From NCBI GenBank assembly GCA_036509255.1, contig DATCFY010000106.1, forward strand, positions 1-64,000: a stretch of DNA of 64,000 nt, in the 5' to 3' direction. Made by a program: the position numbers and the translations under genes. The notes beneath the pieces were generated by a model. The model was not told the origin of the DNA. It worked only from the letters and a program-made list of their open reading frames with translations, and did not search any database. Each line of letters opens with the position of its first letter. Position 1 is the first letter of the stretch. Source of the DNA: RYN-230 sp036509255 (GTDB lineage: Bacteria; Actinomycetota; Actinomycetes; Streptosporangiales; Streptosporangiaceae). Below are positions 1-7,521 of the stretch, in pieces.

Positions 1-1
1 G

Positions 2-355
2 CTGGTGTCCCGGATGAAGCCCGGCTCGGTGCTGGTGGACATCGCCATCGACCAGGGCGGCTGTTTCGCGGGCTCCCGCCCGACCACGCACGCCGACCCC
101 ACCTACCGGGTGCACGACTCGCTGTACTACTGCGTGGCGAACATGCCTGGCGCCGTGCCGCACACCTCGACGTACGCGCTCACCAACGTCACCCTGCCGT
201 ACGTGGTCGAACTGGCCAACCGGGGCTGGCGCGACGCGCTGCGCGCCGACCCGGCGCTTGCGCTCGGCCTGCACACCCACGAGGGCAGCCTGACCTGCCA
301 GCCGGTCGCGGACGCGCACGGCCTGCCGTTCGTGCCTGCCAGCGAGAGGTCCTGA
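2..355 (+). CDS. ald: Alanine dehydrogenase, C-terminal part (5' end outside window)
   Basis: Only the last ~117 residues of a ~370-residue enzyme are present. Alanine dehydrogenase interconverts L-alanine and pyruvate + ammonia using NAD in the cytosol. The visible part covers the end of the NAD-binding domain (GSVLVDIAIDQGGCF, then the conserved VHDSLYYCVANMPGAVPHTST segment in shorter pieces) and the C-terminal helices ending with the HTHEG motif typical of the family. The reading frame is open from base 2 and ends with TGA. The xerD-like gene begins immediately downstream, so the two may be translationally coupled. Confidence 0.95.
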   Translation: MVSRMKPGSVLVDIAIDQGGCFAGSRPTTHADPTYRVHDSLYYCVANMPGAVPHTSTYALTNVTLPYVVELANRGWRDALRADPALALGLHTHEGSLTCQPVADAHGLPFVPASERS

Positions 356-356
356 C

Positions 357-1394
357 CTGACCACGGCCGGTTCCATCAGCGTCAGGGGCGCGGTCAGCCG
401 GTATCTCGATCACCTCACGGTCGAGCGCGGCCTGGCCGTGCACACGCTGGCGGCCTACCGGCGTGACCTGCTCCGCTACCAGGCCACGCTGGCCGCCCGC
501 GGCCGGACGGTAATCGGCGAGGTCACCACGGAGGATGTGGCGGCGTTCCTGGCCGGGCTGCGTGAAGGGGACGACGACCATTCCCCGCTCGCGGCCAGCT
601 CGGCAGGCCGGGCCGTGGTCGCGGTCCGCGGGCTGCACGCGTTCGCCGCCGCCGAGGGACTGGCCGGATCCGACCCGGCCAGCCTGGTCCACCCGCCCGC
701 CAGCCCGCGGAAGCTGCCCCGGGCGATCGGGGTGGCGGAGGTGGAACGGCTGATCGCCGCCGCAGGAGCCCGCGCTGCGGGACCCGGTGCCGCGGGACCC
801 GGTGACGACGGCGACGTGCTGCGCCCGCTGCGTGACCGGGCCCTGCTCGAGCTGCTGTACGGGACGGGTGCCCGGATCTCCGAGGCCGTCGGGCTCGACG
901 TCGACGACCTCGGCTTCCTCGCGGCGGACGACGCACTGTCCCCGCTCCGCTCGACCGGGGGGCCGCAGGCGCTGCCCGCCACCGTCCGGCTGGCCGGCAA
1001 GGGCGGCCGGGACCGGGTGGTGCCGGTCGGCCGGTACGCCCGCGAGGCCCTGGAGGCGTACCTGGTCCGGGCCAGGCCGGTGCTGGCCGCTGCGGCCCGA
1101 CGGGCGTCGGCCAGCCCCGCGGTGTTCCTCAACGCCCGGGGCGGGCGGCTGACCCGTCAGGGCGCCTGGGGGGTACTCAAGGCGGCTGCGGACCGGGCCG
1201 GCCTCGGCGGGGTCTCCCCGCACACGCTGCGGCACTCCTACGCCACGCACCTGCTCGACGGCGGCGCGGATGTGCGGGTCGTCCAGGAACTGCTCGGGCA
1301 CGCGTCGGTGACGACCACGCAGATCTACACCATGGTCACCGTAGACAAGCTCCGCGAGGTGTACTCGGCCGCCCATCCGCGCGCCCTCGGCTAA
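357..1394 (+). CDS. xerD: Tyrosine recombinase XerD (probable CTG start)
   Basis: Site-specific tyrosine recombinase that, with XerC, resolves chromosome dimers at dif. The N-terminal SAM-like core-binding domain (YLDHLTVERGLAVHTLAAY) is followed by the catalytic domain with ARISEA (Arg), KGGRDR (Lys), HTLRHSYATH (His-x-x-Arg), LLGHAS and the nucleophile in TQIYT. The first ATG/GTG/TTG in frame after the stop at 291 is GTG 438, which would remove about 27 residues of the core-binding domain. A CTG at 357 is preceded by GAGAGG (343-348) with 8 nt spacing and restores the usual family N-terminus, so I prefer it. It sits 2 nt after the ald stop. The start is uncertain; the identity is firm. Confidence 0.88.
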   Translation: MTTAGSISVRGAVSRYLDHLTVERGLAVHTLAAYRRDLLRYQATLAARGRTVIGEVTTEDVAAFLAGLREGDDDHSPLAASSAGRAVVAVRGLHAFAAAEGLAGSDPASLVHPPASPRKLPRAIGVAEVERLIAAAGARAAGPGAAGPGDDGDVLRPLRDRALLELLYGTGARISEAVGLDVDDLGFLAADDALSPLRSTGGPQALPATVRLAGKGGRDRVVPVGRYAREALEAYLVRARPVLAAAARRASASPAVFLNARGGRLTRQGAWGVLKAAADRAGLGGVSPHTLRHSYATHLLDGGADVRVVQELLGHASVTTTQIYTMVTVDKLREVYSAAHPRALG

Positions 1395-1514
1395 ACCGAT
1401 CCGACTGGCTCTATTAGCTGGGCATACGGTGAGTCGGCTTGCTGGCGGCCATGGCAGGCCCTAGAGTCCGGGTTCCAGCGGAGGTTTTGCCAGTCCGCCG
1501 GGGAGGTGCAGCAG

Positions 1515-2420
1515 ATGGTAGCAGGGGCGCACTTGATTCATGCTGAACCAGGCTCCATCGGGCCCACGGGGCGACCGGTGCCTGCCTTTGCTGACCCAGA
1601 ACCCTTGCTCCACCACGGTCCCGCGCGCATCGTGGCCGTCTGCAACCAGAAGGGCGGGGTGGGCAAGACCACCACCACCATCAACCTGGGCGCGGCGCTG
1701 GCGGAGAACGGGCGCCGGGTGCTCCTGGTGGACTTCGACCCGCAGGGCGCGCTGTCGGTCGGCCTGGGCATTCAGCCGCACGAGCTTGACTACACCATCT
1801 ACAACCTGCTGATGGAACGCGGGTTGCAGGCGGCTGACGTGGTGTTCAAGACCACCGTGCACGGCATGGATCTGCTGCCCAGCAACATCGACTTGTCCGG
1901 GGCCGAGGTTCAGCTGGTCCATGAGGTGGGCCGGGAGTTCGTGCTCGGCGGGGTGCTGGAGCCGCTGCTGTCCGAGTACGACGTCGTCCTCATCGACTGC
2001 CAGCCCTCTCTGGGCCTGCTCACCGTCAACGCCTTGGCCTGCGCGGCCGGGGTACTCGTCCCGCTGGAGTGCGAGTACTTCGCCATGCGCGGGGTGGCCC
2101 TGCTGCTGGAGACCATCGACAAGGTCTCGAGCAGGCTCAACCCCCGGCTCGGCATCGATGGCCTGCTCGCCACCATGTACGACTCCCGGACCCTGCATTC
2201 CCGCGAGGTTCTCGCCGAGGTGGTCAAGGGATTCGGGGACAAGGTGTTCCACACGGTGATCAACCGGACCGTGCGATTCCCGGACGCGACTGTCGCGGGC
2301 GAGCCGATCACCAGCTTCGACCCTTCGTCCGCAGGCGCTAGTTCCTACCGGGAGCTGGCCCGGGAGGTACTCGAGCGGTGGCACCAGACACAGCGGGCAG
2401 AGCAAAAGCGAGCCGAGTGA
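1515..2420 (+). CDS. ParA/Soj-family chromosome-partitioning ATPase
   Basis: ParA-type ATPase of ~301 residues. After a ~35-residue N-terminal tail come the deviant Walker A box CNQKGGVGKTTTT, the A' box LLVDFDPQGALSVGLG and the Walker B region VVLIDCQPSLGLLTVNAL. ATG 1515 is preceded by GGGAGG at 1501-1506 with 8 nt spacing, better placed than GTG 1506, which lies inside that ribosome-binding site. It is followed by a small ribbon-helix-helix-like protein and scpAB, the conserved actinobacterial layout that links it to chromosome organisation. It is not the oriC-proximal parA, because no parB lies next to it. Confidence 0.93.
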   Translation: MVAGAHLIHAEPGSIGPTGRPVPAFADPEPLLHHGPARIVAVCNQKGGVGKTTTTINLGAALAENGRRVLLVDFDPQGALSVGLGIQPHELDYTIYNLLMERGLQAADVVFKTTVHGMDLLPSNIDLSGAEVQLVHEVGREFVLGGVLEPLLSEYDVVLIDCQPSLGLLTVNALACAAGVLVPLECEYFAMRGVALLLETIDKVSSRLNPRLGIDGLLATMYDSRTLHSREVLAEVVKGFGDKVFHTVINRTVRFPDATVAGEPITSFDPSSAGASSYRELAREVLERWHQTQRAEQKRAE

Positions 2421-2439
2421 AGCGGGGACGGGGAGGCGG

Positions 2440-2769
2440 GTGGGACGCGGGTCCCGTCCACGGCGGGTAAGCCTGCCGGGCGTCGCCGAGCTGCTCCGGC
2501 CGGCCACGCCGGGCCCGTCCGCCCCCGGACCGTCCACCGGGGATGGCCGCCAGGCCACCGGACGTGAGACCCACTCCCAGAAGATCACGGTGTACTTGTC
2601 CGCCAGCGAGCTTCTCGACCTCGAGCGGGCCCGTCTCGCGCTACGCGCTTATGGGATTACCGTGGATCGTGGCAGGCTGGTACGAGAGGCTATCGCTGTA
2701 CTGCTGGCCGACCTGGACGCCGAGGGCGAGGCGAGCCTGCTGGCCGGGCGATTGCGAGATACTACGTGA
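2440..2769 (+). CDS. Small ribbon-helix-helix-like protein between parA-like and scpA
   Basis: 109-residue protein with a GTG start and a GGGAGG-type ribosome-binding site about 6 nt upstream. The first ~45 residues are Pro/Gly/Ser-rich and probably disordered. Residues ~47-95 (KITVYLSASELLDLERARLALR, shown here in pieces, then VDRGRLVREAIAVLLADL) have the strand-helix-helix pattern of CopG/Arc-type DNA-binding proteins. It starts 20 nt after the ParA-like gene and ends 12 nt before scpA, so it is probably co-transcribed. By position it could be the DNA-binding partner of the ATPase; this is inference, and no family name is certain. Confidence 0.75.
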   Translation: MGRGSRPRRVSLPGVAELLRPATPGPSAPGPSTGDGRQATGRETHSQKITVYLSASELLDLERARLALRAYGITVDRGRLVREAIAVLLADLDAEGEASLLAGRLRDTT

Positions 2770-2781
2770 GGCGGGCTGCCG

Positions 2782-3636
2782 GTGACGGGTGCGGTGACAA
2801 CTGAGCCCGCCGATGAGGCTGCGCAGGGCACCGGCCAGGGCGGGTTCGAGGTCCACCTCGACGTCTTCGAGGGTCCCTTCGACCTCCTGCTGGGCCTGAT
2901 CTCCAAGCACAAGCTCGATATCACCGAGGTCGCGCTCTCCCAGGTGACTGACGAGTTCATCGCCTATATCCGGGCCCTGGCCGACGGCTGGGACCTGGAT
3001 CAGGCCAGCTATTTCCTGCTGGTGGCCGCGACGCTGCTCGACCTGAAGGCCGCGCGGCTGCTGCCCAGCGGCGAGGTCGAGGACGAGGAAGACCTCGCCC
3101 TGCTCGAAGCGCGGGACCTGCTGTTCGCCCGGCTGCTGCAGTACCGCGCCTACAAGGAGGTCGCGGCGGTGTTCGCGGGCCGGATGTCGGTCCAGGGCCG
3201 CCGGTTCGCCCGCCGGGTACCGATGGAGCCCCAGTTCGCGGAGATGCTCCCCGAAGTTCTGCTGGGCCTGGGCCAGGCGGAGTTCGCCGCGATCGCGGCG
3301 CGGGCGCTGACGCCCCGCCCGGCGCCCGAGGTGTCCACTGAGCACCTGCACTCGCCGACGACCACCGTCCGCGAGCAGGCCGACATCATGGCCACGCGGC
3401 TCAGGCGGCTCGGCCGGGCGACGTTCCGCCGCCTGTCCGCGGACTGCTCAGGAACCTACGAGGTCGTGGCCCGGTTTCTGGCGCTGCTCGAGCTCTACCG
3501 GGAAGGTAACGTCTCGTTCGACCAGGTGACCCCGCTGGGGGAGCTGTACGTGACCTGGGTGGCCGGCGCGGGGCCGGCCGGGGAGGCCGGCGCCGGCGCC
3601 GACACCGACACCGACGCCGAGGAGGAAGACGCGTGA
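2782..3636 (+). CDS. scpA: Segregation and condensation protein A (kleisin)
   Basis: ScpA is the kleisin subunit that bridges the heads of the SMC dimer in bacterial condensin. The 284-residue protein begins with a short acidic leader, then the signature FEVHLDVFEGPFDLLLGLI and DITEVALSQVTDEFI, a central acidic linker (EVEDEEDLALLEARDL), and a C-terminal winged-helix region (GRATFRRLSADC through SFDQVTPLGELYVTW). GTG start 2782. Its stop overlaps the GTG of scpB by 4 nt, a standard coupled arrangement. Confidence 0.96.
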   Translation: MTGAVTTEPADEAAQGTGQGGFEVHLDVFEGPFDLLLGLISKHKLDITEVALSQVTDEFIAYIRALADGWDLDQASYFLLVAATLLDLKAARLLPSGEVEDEEDLALLEARDLLFARLLQYRAYKEVAAVFAGRMSVQGRRFARRVPMEPQFAEMLPEVLLGLGQAEFAAIAARALTPRPAPEVSTEHLHSPTTTVREQADIMATRLRRLGRATFRRLSADCSGTYEVVARFLALLELYREGNVSFDQVTPLGELYVTWVAGAGPAGEAGAGADTDTDAEEEDA

Positions 3637-4358
3637 GCATGGAGGACCGGGCCGACCCGGTGGCCGATGACGGCGCAGCGCTCCCGGCGGATGAGGAACT
3701 GACCGCCGGCGGCGAGGGCGGCCCGCTGGATGAGACCGCGCTGGATGAGGACGCGCTGGGTGAGCCGGGCCCGGGCGAGGGTGCGGGCGAGGGTGCGGGT
3801 GGTCCCGGGTTGCGGGCCAGTCTCGAGGCGATCCTGCTCGTGGTGGACGAGCCGGTGCCGGAGATTGTCATCGCGCAGGTCCTCGAGCGCCCGCGCGAGG
3901 AGATCGCAGCGGCTCTGCGGGACCTGGCCGCCTCGTACGACGCCGAGGAGCGTGGCTTCGATCTGCGGGAGGTGGCGGGGGGCTGGCGCTACTACACCCG
4001 GGCCGACTGCGCGCCGGTGGTGGAGCGGTTCGTCCGGGACGGCCAGGAGGTCCGGCTCACCCAGGCCGCCTTGGAGACGCTGGCTGTGGTGGCCTACCGG
4101 CAGCCGGTGAACCGGGCCCGGGTGTCGGCGGTCCGCGGGGTCAACTGTGACAGCGTGCTGCGCACGCTCACCTTGCGCGGCCTGGTCGAGGAGGCGGGTA
4201 CCGAGAGCGAGACCGGGGCTATCCTCTACCGCACTACCGGGTACTTCCTGGAGCGGCTCGGCCTGGCCAGCCTCTCGGAACTGCCGGATCTCGCTCCCTT
4301 CCTGCCCGAGCACGTTGAGGACGTCGAGGATGCGGTCGATGAGCGCCAGGGGACCTGA
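3633..4358 (+). CDS. scpB: Segregation and condensation protein B
   Basis: ScpB is the winged-helix KITE protein that dimerises and binds ScpA in the SMC complex. After a ~55-residue acidic, Gly-rich N-terminal extension the core starts at LRASLEAILLVVDEPV and continues with the conserved LTQAALETLAVVAYRQPV and ILYRTTGYFLERLGL. GTG 3633 overlaps the scpA stop (GTGA); ATG 3639 is an alternative. The gene overlaps the preferred rluB start by 20 nt, so scpA, scpB and rluB should be made from one transcript. Confidence 0.95.
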   Translation: MSMEDRADPVADDGAALPADEELTAGGEGGPLDETALDEDALGEPGPGEGAGEGAGGPGLRASLEAILLVVDEPVPEIVIAQVLERPREEIAAALRDLAASYDAEERGFDLREVAGGWRYYTRADCAPVVERFVRDGQEVRLTQAALETLAVVAYRQPVNRARVSAVRGVNCDSVLRTLTLRGLVEEAGTESETGAILYRTTGYFLERLGLASLSELPDLAPFLPEHVEDVEDAVDERQGT

Positions 4359-5184
4359 CTCTGCTGGCCCGGGGGGACGACCTCCCGGGCGAGGGAGCCT
4401 GGGAGAAGACGATGATGACGACCTGCACGACGACGACCGGGACAGCCTCATCGACGTGCCGGGCGGCGTGCGGCTGCAGAAAGTGCTCGCCGCGGCGGGC
4501 GTGGGCAGCCGGCGGCACTGCGAGGAACTGATCGGGGAGGGCCGGGTCGAGGTCGACGGCGAGACCGTGCGCCGGTTTGGCGCCCGGGTGGACCCGGAGC
4601 ATCAGGTCATCCGGGTGGACGGGAAGCGCATCCCGTCCCGGCAGGACCTGGTCTACCTCGCACTGAACAAGCCCGCCGGGGTCCTCACCACCATGTCCGA
4701 TGACCGGGGACGCCGAACGATCGCCGACTTCCTGGAGGACTACCCGGAGCGGCTGTACCACGTAGGCCGGCTCGACTATGACACCGAGGGGCTGATGCTC
4801 CTGATGAACGACGGTGAACTGGCCCACCGGCTGGCACACCCCAGCTACGGGGTGCTGAAGACCTACCTGGCCGACGTGCCCGGCCCCTTGCCCCGCGACG
4901 TCGGGCGGCGGCTGCTCACCGGCGTCGAACTCGATGACGGGGTGGCGACCGCGGACAAGTTCCGGGTGGTGGAGCAGGCCGGGTCCCGGGCCCTGGTGGA
5001 GCTCACGCTGCACGAGGGGCGCAAGCACATCGTGCGGCGGATGCTGGCGGAGGCCGGCCACCCGGTCACCCGGCTGGTCCGCACGCACGTGGGGCCCGTC
5101 GCGCTGGGGGCGCAGCGGCCAGGCACCACCCGGCCGCTGACCACGCCGGAGATAGGTGAGCTGTACGCGGCCGTGGGTCTGTAA
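4339..5184 (+). CDS. rluB: 23S rRNA pseudouridine synthase RluB family
   Basis: RsuA/RluB-family pseudouridine synthase acting on 23S rRNA. A short acidic N-terminus (EDDDDDLHDDDRD) is followed by an S4 RNA-binding domain (RLQKVLAAAGVGSRRHCEELI, given here as the S4 core) and the synthase domain with the catalytic GRLDYDTEGLMLLMNDGEL motif, whose first Asp is the nucleophile. ATG 4339 is preceded by GAGGA (4326-4330) at 8 nt; ATG 4330 is an alternative. Position after scpAB is conserved in actinobacteria. An open frame extends upstream of 4330 but has no family similarity. Confidence 0.93.
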   Translation: MSARGPDSAGPGGRPPGRGSLGEDDDDDLHDDDRDSLIDVPGGVRLQKVLAAAGVGSRRHCEELIGEGRVEVDGETVRRFGARVDPEHQVIRVDGKRIPSRQDLVYLALNKPAGVLTTMSDDRGRRTIADFLEDYPERLYHVGRLDYDTEGLMLLMNDGELAHRLAHPSYGVLKTYLADVPGPLPRDVGRRLLTGVELDDGVATADKFRVVEQAGSRALVELTLHEGRKHIVRRMLAEAGHPVTRLVRTHVGPVALGAQRPGTTRPLTTPEIGELYAAVGL

Positions 5185-5247
5185 CCTGGCGGGTAGCGGC
5201 GGGCCAGGAGAAAGTCCTCGGACCTCACGGCGTGAAGGAGCAGGCTG

Positions 5248-5610
5248 GTGGCGGTCAGGGCGATCCGTGGCGCGGTCCAGGTGGACGCGAACGAGCGGGA
5301 GGCGATCCTCGAGGGCACGACGGAGCTCGTGGCCGAGGTCATGGCGCGGAACAGCCTGGCCACCGACGATGTGATCAGCGTGGTGTTCACCACCACCCCC
5401 GATCTCACCGCCGAGTTCCCGGCCCTGGCCGCCCGCAAGATCGGCTTCCAGGACGTGCCGCTGCTGTGCGGCTCGGAGATCGCGGTGCCGCACGCACTGC
5501 CCCGCGTGGTCCGGCTGATGATGCACATCGAGACCAGCAAGCCGCGCTCCGCCATGCAGCACGTCTACCTGCGCGGGGCGGCGGCGCTGCGGCTGGACAT
5601 CGCACAGTGA
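5248..5610 (+). CDS. aroH: Chorismate mutase, AroH type
   Basis: Monofunctional chorismate mutase of the trimeric AroH fold, 120 residues, converting chorismate to prephenate for Phe/Tyr synthesis. Visible family residues are the N-terminal RAIRGA (substrate-binding Arg), CGSEIAVPHALPRVVRLMMH (Glu and Arg of the active site) and HVYLRGAAALR (Tyr). GTG 5248 is preceded by AAGGAG (5235-5240) at 7 nt. The next gene is prephenate dehydrogenase, overlapping by GTGA, so product and consumer of prephenate are translationally coupled. Confidence 0.96.
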   Translation: MAVRAIRGAVQVDANEREAILEGTTELVAEVMARNSLATDDVISVVFTTTPDLTAEFPALAARKIGFQDVPLLCGSEIAVPHALPRVVRLMMHIETSKPRSAMQHVYLRGAAALRLDIAQ

Positions 5611-6821
5611 GCTCACCGGCGGACCGCACGCCCCCAAACCGCACGCCCGCGGAGCGCACATCCACCGGCAGCCCCCCGGCCGTCGGCTCGCCGGCCCCGG
5701 CGAGCGTCGTCGTGATCGGCACCGGGCTGATCGGGACCTCGGTCGCGCTGGCGCTCCGCCCCCGCGGTGTCACCGTGTGGCTCGCCGACTCCGATCCGGC
5801 TGCGGCCCGGCTGGCCGCCGACATCGGGGCGGGCGCGGTGCTCGCCGGTGACGTGCCCGCCGGAGCGCCGCCCGGCGGCCCGGCCGACGTGGCCGTGCTC
5901 GCCGTGCCCCCGCAGGCCGTGGCGCCGACCCTGGCCCGCGCTCAGGCGGCCGGGCTGGCCCGCTGGTACACCGACGTGGCCAGCGTGAAGGCGCTGCCCG
6001 TCCGGCAGGCCCAGGCGGCCGGCTGTGACATGGCCTCGTTCGTGCCCGGGCACCCGCTGTCCGGCCGGGAACGGTCCGGGCCGGCCGCGGCCCGCGCCGA
6101 CCTGTTCCTCGGCCGTCCCTGGGTCATCTGCCCCGACCCGCCGGTCCCCGCCGCGGGCCTGGCGGCCATCGCGGCCCTGGCGCGGACCTGCGGCGCCGAG
6201 CCCACCGAGGTCAGCGCGGCCGAGCACGACCGCTGGGTGGCCCTGGTCTCGCACGCGCCGCACGTGCTGTCCGCCGCCATGGCGGCCCGGCTGGCCGACG
6301 CCAGCGACGGCGCGCTGTCCCTCGCAGGCCAGGGACTGCGCGACGTGACCCGGATCGCGGCCGGTGACACCGGGCTGTGGACCCAGATCCTGGCGGCCAA
6401 CGCCGTCCCGGTCGCGGATGTGCTCGCCGCGGTCGCGGCCGACCTGGCTGCGGTGGCCGAGGCGCTCGCGGACACCGCCCAGGGGGCGGGCCCGGGAATC
6501 GGCACTGGCTCCGGCGGCCCGGATCTGAAGGTCCTCGCCGCCCTCCTGGAGCAGGGCGGCGCCGGGGGGGCGAGGATCCCGGGCAAGCGCGGCGGCCCCG
6601 CCCGGGCCGAGGCGGCCGTCCAGGTCGTGATCCCCGACCGGCCCGGAGAGCTCGCCCGGTTGTTCCAGGCTGCGGGCGAAGCCGGGGTCAACATCGAGGA
6701 CATCGGCATCGAGCATTCTCCCGGCCTGCCGGTCGGCGTGGCCGAGCTGACGGTCCATCCGGAGGCCGTCGGGCGGCTGACCGAGGCGCTCGCGGCTAAT
6801 GGATGGCCTGTACGCCGGTAG
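5607..6821 (+). CDS. tyrA: Prephenate dehydrogenase with C-terminal ACT domain
   Basis: Converts prephenate to 4-hydroxyphenylpyruvate in tyrosine synthesis. About 404 residues. A Pro/Thr-rich leader of ~35 residues precedes the Rossmann motif VVVIGTGLIGTSVALAL; FVPGHPLSGRERSG and HAPHVLSAAMA are conserved TyrA segments. The C-terminus (VQVVIPDRPGELARLFQAAG) is an ACT domain, probably for tyrosine feedback. GTG 5607 overlaps the chorismate mutase stop. The frame is open further upstream, but that part only overlaps aroH and is not protein-like. Confidence 0.94.
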   Translation: MSSPADRTPPNRTPAERTSTGSPPAVGSPAPASVVVIGTGLIGTSVALALRPRGVTVWLADSDPAAARLAADIGAGAVLAGDVPAGAPPGGPADVAVLAVPPQAVAPTLARAQAAGLARWYTDVASVKALPVRQAQAAGCDMASFVPGHPLSGRERSGPAAARADLFLGRPWVICPDPPVPAAGLAAIAALARTCGAEPTEVSAAEHDRWVALVSHAPHVLSAAMAARLADASDGALSLAGQGLRDVTRIAAGDTGLWTQILAANAVPVADVLAAVAADLAAVAEALADTAQGAGPGIGTGSGGPDLKVLAALLEQGGAGGARIPGKRGGPARAEAAVQVVIPDRPGELARLFQAAGEAGVNIEDIGIEHSPGLPVGVAELTVHPEAVGRLTEALAANGWPVRR

Positions 6822-6831
6822 CATCGCCCTC

Positions 6832-7521
6832 GTGACCGACTGTCTCATCATTGCCGTGGACGGCCCCGCGGGGTCCGGCAAATCCAGTGCCGCCCGTGGC
6901 GTCGCACGTGGCCTCGGCCTGCGCTACCTGGACACCGGGGCGATGTACCGGGCCCTGACCTGGTGGATGCTCTCCCGTGGTGTGCCGGTAGGCACCCCCG
7001 AGGCGGTGGCCCGCCACGCCCAGCAGCCGGTCATCGAGGTGAGCACCGATCCCGGCCGTCCCGCCGTCAGCGTAGACGGGACCGACGTGACCGCCCAGAT
7101 CCGGACCCGTGAAGTATCCAATGCGGTCAGCGCCGTCGCCTCGGTTTCCGAGGTGCGAACCCGCCTGGTGGCCATGCAGCAGGCCATCATCGCCCGGGCC
7201 TGCGCCGATGGCGCGGGGATCGTGGCCGAGGGCCGGGACATCGGCACCGTCGTCGCCCCGGACGCCCCGGTCAAGGTGTACCTGACCGCGAGCGAGAGCA
7301 TCCGCGCCGAGCGGCGCAGCGCCGACCTGGCCGCCGACCCCGCGGCCACGGTGGCCCGGACCCAGGCCGAGCAGCAGCGCCGGGACCGGGCGGACGCGGC
7401 TCAGATGGCCAAGGCGCCCGACGCCGTGCTGATCGATACCACCCTCCTGGACCTGGATGAGGTCATTCGCGTGATCGTGGGCCTGGCCCGCGATCGGGCC
7501 GATGCGGCGTGGTCGCGGTGA
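6832..7521 (+). CDS. cmk: Cytidylate kinase
   Basis: Phosphorylates CMP/dCMP with ATP. The protein begins CLIIAVDGPAGSGKSSAARG (P-loop), followed by YLDTGAMYRALTW and IVAEGRDIGTVVAPDA, all characteristic of bacterial Cmk, and a C-terminal lid region rich in Arg (AEQQRRDRAD). GTG 6832 places the P-loop near residue 9 as in relatives; ATG 6799, inside the end of tyrA, would add 11 residues. The end overlaps the der start by 4 nt. Placement between tyrA and der is conserved in actinobacteria. Confidence 0.95.
   Translation: MTDCLIIAVDGPAGSGKSSAARGVARGLGLRYLDTGAMYRALTWWMLSRGVPVGTPEAVARHAQQPVIEVSTDPGRPAVSVDGTDVTAQIRTREVSNAVSAVASVSEVRTRLVAMQQAIIARACADGAGIVAEGRDIGTVVAPDAPVKVYLTASESIRAERRSADLAADPAATVARTQAEQQRRDRADAAQMAKAPDAVLIDTTLLDLDEVIRVIVGLARDRADAAWSR

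Noticed and set aside
189..1376. A 395-codon open frame on the - strand
   Set aside because: Antisense to ald and xerD; no domain and typical shadow composition.
357..1394. Integrase of a mobile element with attachment sites
   Set aside because: The tyrosine recombinase is of the XerD type in its conserved housekeeping position, and no direct repeats, excisionase or phage genes flank it.
1395..1514. tRNA-like sequence containing ggttcca
   Set aside because: The flanking bases do not form an acceptor stem or a complete TpsiC arm.
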